In this document: positions 1 to 8,501 of the stretch, in pieces | Layout of the letters: the number at the start of each line of letters is the position of its first letter | Numbering within the stretch: the stretch's first letter is position 1 | Source of the DNA: SIG622 sp045604705 | GTDB lineage: Bacteria; Bacillota; Clostridia; Oscillospirales; CAG-382 | Length of the DNA: 64,000 nt | Assembly: GCA_045604705.1 (NCBI GenBank) | Contig: JAZUOO010000043.1 | Coordinates: 1 to 64,000 of the forward strand | Direction: 5' to 3' | Translations under genes and position numbers: made by a program | Notes under the pieces: model-generated | Databases searched by the model: none | Seen by the model: only the letters and a program-made list of their open reading frames with translations | Told to the model about the DNA's origin: nothing

Positions 1-1
1 A

Positions 2-3000
2 ATGGCATTTGAGTCTTTATCAATCGGCAATTTTAAGGCGTTTAAGAATATGTCTGTTGACGGATGGAAGACAGCCTTTAAGAATCTCGGCAAGACTATG
101 CTTGTTAATGCTTCCGAAGAAACTCTTACGGAGCTTGCGAATATTGCTTATGATACCATTGCACACGGTGACCTATCGCAATACCAAATAAGAGTGCAAG
201 AAATTCTCGATGCAAATCCTAATATGTCAGAAGCTGAAGCAAAGCACAAGGCCGCATTAGAATTCGGTGGTCGGGTGCTTGAATCAGGTGCAAGTGGTCT
301 TTTAATGGGTTTTGGTTTCGGTACTACAGGAAATGTAAGTGCGGCGGTCAATACTCACCAAATCGGAAAGAGCATAACTGCAAACGATAACGCAGGTAAA
401 GTGTTTGATATGGCACAGATTTCTCCGGAAGCAAAGACAGCATATGAGGCTTACAACAGATATGCAGGCAAAGGTGTTACTGCGGAAAATGCATCGGTAC
501 AGCAAGTCGGTGCTTTAGCTCTTGACCTTAAGAATGATGCTATAAAGATTATTAATGACAGAAATTCAACAGAAGCAGAGAAAGCACAGGCAAGACAGAT
601 GCTTTCCGACCTTGAGGCTTACGGGCAGAGCAAGTCTGTATCTAAGCTCGGCAAGGGCAATATAAAAGAAATATACGGAGATGCCGAATCTATTAATGCA
701 CTTATAAGCGAAGGCATTGAGCTTGGTGAAGGCACAGAGGCTTACGAACTTGCAATGGAGTATAAGAAAAAGCTTGAGAGTGGTAAAAAGCTGACAACAG
801 CTGAAATTACAAAGCTTGTGGATGCTAATAGTGCTGAAGTAATGAGGCAGGACAGAGCTGAGATTGCTGAAGAGCTTACAGAGCTTGGCGAAAAGGGTGA
901 TATATCAAAGCTTGCGGAAATCATTGCAAGAAAGAACGCAGGTGAAAAGCTCACATCCGATGAAGTGAAAATGCTTCAGCAGAGTGACTACGGTAAGAAG
1001 GTGATTAACGAAGGTAATGCCGAGCTTATGGAGGCTTCCGAGACTCTTAGCGATGGTAGTCCCGAATTGTTCATCGAAACCTATGAAGGTGGAGATGTTG
1101 AACAGTATAAAAAAGACTTTCAGGATGTGGCTTTCCTTGCAAACAACAACTACGATGCTGATTATATTCTTAAGAACAGAGGCACACTTACTCCGAGACA
1201 GGTGCAGAACATTTACAGCAAGGTTATTACAGAGCCGAGAGCCCAACAGCAGAGAGCGTTGGATGAGCTTGTTAAGAAGTACGAAGGAAAGCTTGTACGT
1301 AAGGCAAACATTGACGATTCCATATTCAACGGTGCTAAGGGACAGAAGCTTTGGAGAAATCTCACCAAGCGACAGAAAATGGCTATCACTTTCGTCAAGG
1401 CTTTCGCAAGGGGTGCAGGAATCAATCTTAAGATTACTTACAACGGCAAATACAAAGGTAAATCTTATAACGGATATTATGACCATGCAACGAACACAAT
1501 CGTTATTGATGCCAGAGCCGGTTTCGGTACAAAGATGTATGGTATGCAGGATTCTATTATCCCTACACTGTCTCACGAGCTTACGCATTGGATGAAGAAG
1601 AAGTCTCCCGAGCTTTATGCGGAGCTTTCAAAGAAGATATTCGGTGTGCTTGAAGAAGCAACTGGGAAAACAGAGTATGATCTCATTACCAAGGAATTGC
1701 TGAAGCATCCCGAAATGACGGATGACCAAGCAAGAGACGAAATCATCGCAAGAGCTTGTGAGGATTTACTTAAGATGAGCGAGGAAGGCAGAAAAATATT
1801 CAACTCTCTTTCCGAATCGGAACAGAAGACTCTTAAGGCAAAGATTAAGGAGATAATCCAAAATCTTATTGATTGGGTCAACGAGCTTCTCGGTCAGTAT
1901 GATTCGAAATCCGATGAGGCGAAGGCACTTCGTGGCATTGACGGTGCACTTCAGGATATTCTTGAGACTTGGGATAAGATGCTTGCAAATTCTGTTGATG
2001 TTACTGCGGCACTTGAGGCTGAGGGTTCTAACGCTGAGGCTTGGGCGAAAGCGGAAAAAAACACCGCTGAAACAGACGGTGTGAGAATGTCGGAAAAAAC
2101 ATTTGACAAACAAGTGGATGACGTGTTAAATGGTGCCGATACCGTTTCAACACACTTGCGTATAGCTGAACACACACCTAAAATTTTGTTAGATTTAGGT
2201 TTGAATGACAAGCCGATGTTAATTACGAGCGTACATACAAAAACGGCACTTGGGTATAAAATCAGAGAAAAAAACACACACAATGTAAGTGTTGATGTGT
2301 TTAAAATGTTGCCTCAGCTTATCGAAAAGCCTGCAATGATTATGGAATCGGTAAAGCAAGGAAGCATTGTTATGTTTGTTAATGCAGTTGATGCTAACAA
2401 TAATCCTATTGTTTGTTCTATAAAAATTGACGGCAGGGGATTTTTCAACAATGTTGAAATCGAATCAAATGTCGTGACAAGTGTTTATGGTAAAGATACA
2501 AATCCTATTGGCTTTATCAAAAATGCGGTGGATGACAACAGACTGCTTTATTGGGATAAAAAAATGAGCCAAAAGTTGTTTGCTATCCCCGGGCTCCAAT
2601 TGCCCGACAACATCAAAAACTTTGACTCTAATGTTATTATACGCAAAATAACAGAAAAAAGCAATGACCAAATTGTAAATAATGATGGTGTGCAGTTTTC
2701 GGAGAAGGACAGCGTACGAATTACCGCAGATATGAGTGATGCAGAAAGAACAGAGATACTTGCGAGAAAGAGTGTCATTGCACCGAAATATGAAGGCCAG
2801 GCTGATTCTAAAATTCAAGAAAATGCCAAAGGTTTGAATAATGCAAAGATTGGACTTGTAAAAGAGGCAATTATTTCCATAGCTAAGCATTTTGAAATTA
2901 TTGGAAACGATATACGAATTGAGGATGTTGATGTTGAAATAACACTTTCAAAGTCAAATCTCAAAGAAAGTGTATCAAAAAAAGCAACTCCGACTGAACT

Positions 3001-6000
3001 TGCGAAATTGCTTCCTATTCTTAAAGAGTCTGTAAGTCATACTATCGGTATTGAGCAACATAATAATAGATACTATTTCGATACAGATACCATGTACTTT
3101 GAAAATCTTTTGGGTGGTTATGCTGACAATGAGTATTTTGTTCCTGTAAGATTTGGACTTAAGCACAGTAAATCCGGCAAAGCGACACTTTATGTCGTTG
3201 TTGACCAGAATAAGATTCCTTTAAAAGAGCTTGAGCAAAAAAAGAAGACCGAGGTCGTAAATACAACCGCTCCGCTTCGTAAAGAAACGGCTACGTCTGC
3301 ATCTCGCTCGGTCACATACAGTATATCACAGATTATTCCGTTTGTCAAGAGTAAAGATTTACTTCGCTATATTCCGGATAATATGCTTAACACTGAACAA
3401 TTAACAGCGAAGTGGAAAGCAATAGCGGAGACAATTAAAACAACTAATGAAAAGAATGACAAAAGGTACAAGGAATATATCTCCGATGGGAAAATATATG
3501 AGGCTCAGAAAATGGTCGAAGAGGCGGCGAGAGCGAATGGGTATACTGTTAAAGCTTTTCATGGAACATCAAATGGTGGTTTTACTGTATTCGATACATA
3601 TGCATACCATTCCAAATTCGGTTTGTTTGGAAACGGTGCTTATTTTACCGAAAACAGAGATATTGCGGAACAGTATACTAAAAAAGGGAAAGGCACAAGA
3701 CCACAAGTTTACGATGCGTATCTATCTATTAGCAGCCCGATAGATATGGATGCAAAAGCTGATGTAAATCGTTGGAATGAAGCACTTCGCAAAGCAGACC
3801 TTGACTATTTAACACTTGACAGCGGCATGACAAACGAAGAAGTCTTCAGGGAAGTTACACAGGCACTTGAGGACGAGGATATTGCGTCATACGAAGCTGA
3901 AGAAATTGTAAGAAATCTATTTGAATCCATGGGGTATGATGGTATTACACATATGGGTGGAGACAGAGCGAGAAGCAGCGACGGTACGATGCATCGAGTT
4001 TGGATAGCTTTTTATCCCGAACAGATTAAGTCGGCAGATACAATTACATACGATGACAACGGCAATATTATTCCGCTTTCTGAAAGATTCAATACGAAAA
4101 ATGACGATATTCGTTTTTCCGAAAAGGACAACGATATAGATAACTATTCGTATGATAATCTTTCGGCATCTGACTATTACGAAAACGGTAAAATTTATTC
4201 TTATAATTTCCTTGTTGCACAAAAGAATATGGTTACTGTGCAACTTCCAAAAACGGGAACTTTAACCAACGAAAAGGGAAAAATTGATGATAATAAAGTT
4301 ATAGATTTTGGTATAAAAAATACTCTTTCTGTCGGAACAAAAAGAGGTAATAAAGTTTATGTTGAAAATGATTATACCAAAAGGGAGTTGCGCATAGACA
4401 ACAGCACTATAAAGCATGGGCTTGATGGTACATATAATCGCCATTTAACAAATGCAAGAATCGGCTCTGTAATAGGAAATATAGTAAAAAACGCTATTCC
4501 TGTAAATGGGCTGAAAAATTCTTCAGACATAGCAGTAGGCACTTATGCAATGGCTTCGTATTGTTATGATGATCAAGGTAGAGAGTTTATAGCTATCGTC
4601 ACTGTAGAACAACAGTCGGGCAATGTTGAGGGCGTTGAAACATATGATGTCGCACACGCAGTAAGCGGTAGACAAAAAAAGAGTAGCCAGGTTGACACAA
4701 AGTCACAGGGAGTTTACCCTATCAAGGCTACCGATATTAGTATATCACATTTAATTGAAATTGTCAATAGTACACATCAAAGTATTTTATCTGATGATGT
4801 TCTTGAGCATTTGGGAGAAAAACGAAATCCAAAAGGTAGTTATTCTGATAAAGTATTGTTCTCCGAAAAAGACAACGGCATATCGGCATATGACATTATG
4901 GGTGAACACAAGGCTCTTGAGAAAAGGTACAACAAGCTGAAGATTGACTTTGACAATCTTAAGGAGTTGCTGAAGATTGAAAAGAGTCTTACAAATGGTA
5001 AGATAATGCAGAAGAGCCAGCTTGAAGCAGCGGCAAGATTCCTTGTTAAGTACGGTGACAGTAATTACAATGTAACTGAGCTTGCAAAAATGCTCAATGA
5101 CCTGTATGTTGACATTCAAGACGGTGCAATGGATGACAGTATGACTTGGGATGAGATGTACGCAAAGGCTTATGAGATTGCCAAGGTAATTCGAAGCGAA
5201 GCAAAGGTTAAAATTGAAAGACCTGCTCTATATGACAGGATACTCAAGGACATTCGCTCTGCGAGAATTGCTCCTAATTTAGAGCAGAAGGGTGATGCGA
5301 AGCACCGATTCGGAGACCATTATGTCGGCAAATTCAGAGGTAGGGTGACCATTGCGAATGACGGTACTCCTCTTGACGAAAAGTGGAGTGAATGGTCGGC
5401 TGAATATCCTTCTGTGTTCGACAAGGATATAAGTCCGGCACAGCAGCTTGTGGAGCTTTATGACATCTATGATGACTTGCGTAATGCAGGTGATGTAGTT
5501 AAAGATTACGAGGAATCCGAAATGCTTCACTATCTTGCTACAGAAATTGTCAACAAGGCATGGACAGTTGCGAAGTTTGAGTCTACGGCTGACAAGTATG
5601 AAAAGAGAATCAAGGAGCTTAATGCCGAGCATAGAAAGGCTATGGATGAGCTTCGGGAAACTTACAAGGATAAGGTTTCAGATGCAAAGCTTCTTGAGCA
5701 GATGTACTACGGCAAGAAGCTTCTTGAAAAGGATAAGAAAATTGCCGACCAAAGACTTGCTGACGATATGCATTACGGAAAGCTGCTTCACGACTTGAGG
5801 GTTAAGAGAGTGAAAGAGGTTGCCGAGGCAAAGCAGCTTGGTAGGGAAAGACTTGCACAGTACAAGGAGAATGCGGAACGTAAGACGAGGATACAGAGTA
5901 TTACAAGCAATGCTTTGACTTTGAACAAGTGGCTTGTTGCCAATTCGAAGGATGCACACGTTCACGAAGCTCTGAAGGGACCGGTTATAAACCTTCTCAA

Positions 6001-8428
6001 TGCAATTGACTTCTCTTCAAGGAGAATGGTTGATAAGGGCATTCCCACACAGAAGGACATCTCGCTTGCAAAGGCTCTGGGCAAGTTGCAAAAAATGATG
6101 ACTTCCGCAAGCAACGGAAACGTTGACCTTGTACAGCTTTACGGACACGGCTTGGATGCAGATATTGAAAAAATGATGGAATCTGTTGAGGCTATGGACA
6201 GAACTATTGCCGACAACGAGTACATACTTCAGAAGATGAATCTTAACGACCTTGTGACTCTTGACAAGGTAGTGAGAACAATCAAGCAATCCGTTACAAA
6301 GCTCAACAAATTCCACGCAGCAAATCACGCAGAGGGAATTGCAAATCTCTCTCGGAAATCTATCGAGGAAATGGACAGTTTAGGCAAGGCAAAAGTGTAT
6401 GCCGGTTTTCGAGGAAAGGTTGACAAGACTCTTATGTGGAACAACGCTCTTCCTTATTATGCCTTCAAACGATATGGCGAGGGTGGACAAAAGATATTTG
6501 AGGCTCTGCAAGACGGATGGGACAAGTTTGCATTCAATGTGAAGGAGAGCATTGATTACGCAAAGGAAGCTTATACCGACGATGAGATTGATAAGTGGGA
6601 GAAGAAAGTAAAGGTCTTTAAAATTCTTGTGCCGGCAACGGAGCTTGATCTTGCTAATCCCGATTACAAGCCTCAATATCAAAAGGTACAGATGACTATT
6701 CCGCAGATAATGTCGCTGTATTGTCTACAGAAGCGTGAGCAGGCAAAAGGGCATCTGATTGGCGGCGGTATCAGAGTGGCTGACTTTACCATAGAAAAGA
6801 AGCTTGGTGATGAGGTTGTTTCGCAGACAGAGGGTGCTGTGATTACCGAGAAGGATATTGAGACAATTGTAGGTTCACTTACAAGCAGACAGAAGGCGGT
6901 TGCCGATAAGCTGCAGGAGTTTATGAATACCGTTTGTTCCGATTGGGGTAACGAGGTATCGATGGCACGATTCGGTATAAGGCAATTCGGTGAGGAGAAC
7001 TATTTCCCGATTCAGTCTGATGAAAACAATCTTGCTGTAGATAATGCAACCGAGAATGAGGCAAGTCTTTTCAGGCTTCTTAATATGTCGTTCTCGAAGC
7101 CACTTGCCGATAATGCAAATAACAGAATTGTTATCAGCAACATATTCGATGTGTTTGCACAGCATTCATCGGATATGGCAAAGTATAATGCTTTGGCGCT
7201 CCCGGTGCTTGATGCATTCAGGTGGTATAATTATACGGAAAAGCAAAGTGTAGGTGACGAAAAGCCGTTCATTACCAAGGGTGTAAAGCAATCGATGGAA
7301 AATGCTTTCGGCAAGGAGGGTCAGAATTACTTCACAACATTCCTCCAGGACATCAACGGAAAAAAAGAGGTAAGCCGGGACACAATAGGAAGCGGATTCT
7401 TTAAGAATGCCAAGGTTGCCGCTGTCGGTGCAAACCTCCGAGTTGTAGCTCTTCAGCCTACCTCCTATGTGAGAGCAAGTGCTGTTATTGATAACAAATA
7501 TCTTACAAAGGCTCTTGGACATAAGCCTAAAATCAAATATGCAGAAAAGTATTGCGGAATTGCTTTGTGGAAGTCTATGGGTTACTATGATACCAATATT
7601 CAGAGAGGTGTTACTGAGCAAATCAAGCACAATGAGACTTGGAAGGACAAGGCAACAGAATGGTCTATGAAGGGCGCAGAGATGGCGGATAAGATTACTT
7701 GGGGCTATTTGTGGAATGCCTGTGAACTTGAAGTCAGAGACAAGCGCAAGGACTTGAAGGTTGGCAGTGAGGAATTCTACACGGCTATAGCCAAGAGACT
7801 TCGTGAAGTAATCTACGCTACTCAGGTGGTTGACTCTACAATGACACGAAGCCAAATGATGAGAAGTAATCAGTTTTACGATAAAATGCTTACTTCATTT
7901 GCTTCAGAGCCTACTCTCGCATACAATATGCTGTTAGATGCATATATGGGCTGCAGTCTTGATGCGAGAAAGATGGGCACAAAGGAAGCACTTAAGAAGA
8001 ATGGCAAGAGGATGGCAAGAATATTTTTAGCTTATACAATGACAAATGCTGTTGCCGCTTTTATTGAAGCTGCCTTTGATGCTTATAGAGATGACGATGA
8101 GGAAGAGAAGGACCTTGGGTATTTTGCAAAGTTATATTTTGAAAACTTCTTTAATGATATGAGCATTACCGCAAAGATTCCTTACATCAAGGAATTCCAT
8201 TCTGTTATAAAGGGTTTCAGTACATCACGCACCGATACTCAATGGATGGAGAGCATATTCAAAGCTATGTCAAGATGGTGGAAAATTTTTACAACAGATA
8301 AAGGAAACACGGCGCAGGCAGTTAAGGATTCGCTAAAGGCTATTTCGTATATGTCGGGGCTTCCTTTCTACAATTTGTACAGAGATACTAAGCTTGAAAA
8401 ACTAATAGCAGAGTTGTTCGAGGGCTAA
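2..8428 (+). CDS. Giant phage polyvalent protein, N-terminus beyond window
   Basis: 2808 residues are visible, with no ribosome binding site in view; the true start is probably upstream. Zinc metallopeptidase motif HELTH at residues 525-529, with candidate third-ligand glutamates E580/E587. Residues about 701-893 resemble the MuF-C/PBECR group of phage nuclease-like domains; about 905-1150 resemble an LPD3-type polyvalent-associated domain. About 1180-1345 is an ART-PolyVal-like ADP-ribosyltransferase fold (H1187 in AFHGTS, Y1214 in GNGAYF, then PEQIKS). About 1378-1615 is a further unnamed globular module. The modules are separated by four (V/I)x(F/M)SEK(D/T) joints at 694, 897, 1370 and 1618. 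The rest is helical, with a charged coiled coil near 1863-1966 and an LPD38-like C-terminal region (near 2460-2500) with a hydrophobic stretch near 2672-2693. Polyvalent proteins of this kind are thought to be packaged and delivered with phage DNA. Domain names are from memory of the families; the peptidase and ART motifs are seen directly. Confidence 0.85.
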   Translation: MAFESLSIGNFKAFKNMSVDGWKTAFKNLGKTMLVNASEETLTELANIAYDTIAHGDLSQYQIRVQEILDANPNMSEAEAKHKAALEFGGRVLESGASGLLMGFGFGTTGNVSAAVNTHQIGKSITANDNAGKVFDMAQISPEAKTAYEAYNRYAGKGVTAENASVQQVGALALDLKNDAIKIINDRNSTEAEKAQARQMLSDLEAYGQSKSVSKLGKGNIKEIYGDAESINALISEGIELGEGTEAYELAMEYKKKLESGKKLTTAEITKLVDANSAEVMRQDRAEIAEELTELGEKGDISKLAEIIARKNAGEKLTSDEVKMLQQSDYGKKVINEGNAELMEASETLSDGSPELFIETYEGGDVEQYKKDFQDVAFLANNNYDADYILKNRGTLTPRQVQNIYSKVITEPRAQQQRALDELVKKYEGKLVRKANIDDSIFNGAKGQKLWRNLTKRQKMAITFVKAFARGAGINLKITYNGKYKGKSYNGYYDHATNTIVIDARAGFGTKMYGMQDSIIPTLSHELTHWMKKKSPELYAELSKKIFGVLEEATGKTEYDLITKELLKHPEMTDDQARDEIIARACEDLLKMSEEGRKIFNSLSESEQKTLKAKIKEIIQNLIDWVNELLGQYDSKSDEAKALRGIDGALQDILETWDKMLANSVDVTAALEAEGSNAEAWAKAEKNTAETDGVRMSEKTFDKQVDDVLNGADTVSTHLRIAEHTPKILLDLGLNDKPMLITSVHTKTALGYKIREKNTHNVSVDVFKMLPQLIEKPAMIMESVKQGSIVMFVNAVDANNNPIVCSIKIDGRGFFNNVEIESNVVTSVYGKDTNPIGFIKNAVDDNRLLYWDKKMSQKLFAIPGLQLPDNIKNFDSNVIIRKITEKSNDQIVNNDGVQFSEKDSVRITADMSDAERTEILARKSVIAPKYEGQADSKIQENAKGLNNAKIGLVKEAIISIAKHFEIIGNDIRIEDVDVEITLSKSNLKESVSKKATPTELAKLLPILKESVSHTIGIEQHNNRYYFDTDTMYFENLLGGYADNEYFVPVRFGLKHSKSGKATLYVVVDQNKIPLKELEQKKKTEVVNTTAPLRKETATSASRSVTYSISQIIPFVKSKDLLRYIPDNMLNTEQLTAKWKAIAETIKTTNEKNDKRYKEYISDGKIYEAQKMVEEAARANGYTVKAFHGTSNGGFTVFDTYAYHSKFGLFGNGAYFTENRDIAEQYTKKGKGTRPQVYDAYLSISSPIDMDAKADVNRWNEALRKADLDYLTLDSGMTNEEVFREVTQALEDEDIASYEAEEIVRNLFESMGYDGITHMGGDRARSSDGTMHRVWIAFYPEQIKSADTITYDDNGNIIPLSERFNTKNDDIRFSEKDNDIDNYSYDNLSASDYYENGKIYSYNFLVAQKNMVTVQLPKTGTLTNEKGKIDDNKVIDFGIKNTLSVGTKRGNKVYVENDYTKRELRIDNSTIKHGLDGTYNRHLTNARIGSVIGNIVKNAIPVNGLKNSSDIAVGTYAMASYCYDDQGREFIAIVTVEQQSGNVEGVETYDVAHAVSGRQKKSSQVDTKSQGVYPIKATDISISHLIEIVNSTHQSILSDDVLEHLGEKRNPKGSYSDKVLFSEKDNGISAYDIMGEHKALEKRYNKLKIDFDNLKELLKIEKSLTNGKIMQKSQLEAAARFLVKYGDSNYNVTELAKMLNDLYVDIQDGAMDDSMTWDEMYAKAYEIAKVIRSEAKVKIERPALYDRILKDIRSARIAPNLEQKGDAKHRFGDHYVGKFRGRVTIANDGTPLDEKWSEWSAEYPSVFDKDISPAQQLVELYDIYDDLRNAGDVVKDYEESEMLHYLATEIVNKAWTVAKFESTADKYEKRIKELNAEHRKAMDELRETYKDKVSDAKLLEQMYYGKKLLEKDKKIADQRLADDMHYGKLLHDLRVKRVKEVAEAKQLGRERLAQYKENAERKTRIQSITSNALTLNKWLVANSKDAHVHEALKGPVINLLNAIDFSSRRMVDKGIPTQKDISLAKALGKLQKMMTSASNGNVDLVQLYGHGLDADIEKMMESVEAMDRTIADNEYILQKMNLNDLVTLDKVVRTIKQSVTKLNKFHAANHAEGIANLSRKSIEEMDSLGKAKVYAGFRGKVDKTLMWNNALPYYAFKRYGEGGQKIFEALQDGWDKFAFNVKESIDYAKEAYTDDEIDKWEKKVKVFKILVPATELDLANPDYKPQYQKVQMTIPQIMSLYCLQKREQAKGHLIGGGIRVADFTIEKKLGDEVVSQTEGAVITEKDIETIVGSLTSRQKAVADKLQEFMNTVCSDWGNEVSMARFGIRQFGEENYFPIQSDENNLAVDNATENEASLFRLLNMSFSKPLADNANNRIVISNIFDVFAQHSSDMAKYNALALPVLDAFRWYNYTEKQSVGDEKPFITKGVKQSMENAFGKEGQNYFTTFLQDINGKKEVSRDTIGSGFFKNAKVAAVGANLRVVALQPTSYVRASAVIDNKYLTKALGHKPKIKYAEKYCGIALWKSMGYYDTNIQRGVTEQIKHNETWKDKATEWSMKGAEMADKITWGYLWNACELEVRDKRKDLKVGSEEFYTAIAKRLREVIYATQVVDSTMTRSQMMRSNQFYDKMLTSFASEPTLAYNMLLDAYMGCSLDARKMGTKEALKKNGKRMARIFLAYTMTNAVAAFIEAAFDAYRDDDEEEKDLGYFAKLYFENFFNDMSITAKIPYIKEFHSVIKGFSTSRTDTQWMESIFKAMSRWWKIFTTDKGNTAQAVKDSLKAISYMSGLPFYNLYRDTKLEKLIAELFEG

Positions 8429-8439
8429 ATTAAACTTGT

Positions 8440-8467
8440 GTTGGTGGGGTGGCAAAGCTCCACCAAC
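8440..8467 (+). terminator. Hairpin between the two phage genes
   Basis: GTTGGTGGGG pairs with CTCCACCAAC (10 bp, one G-U). There is no T-run after it, so it may be a processing or attenuation hairpin rather than a full terminator. It separates the giant protein from the baseplate gene. Confidence 0.5.
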
Positions 8468-8501
8468 TCGGATATAATAAAACCGAAGAGGGGGAATAAA
8501 A

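Noticed and set aside
905..1588. 227-codon minus-strand open frame inside the giant phage gene
   Set aside because: It is antisense to a clearly coding frame with recognisable domains and has no ribosome binding site.
7166..7855. 229-codon minus-strand open frame in the phage gene
   Set aside because: Antisense to the LPD38-like region; composition follows the sense gene.
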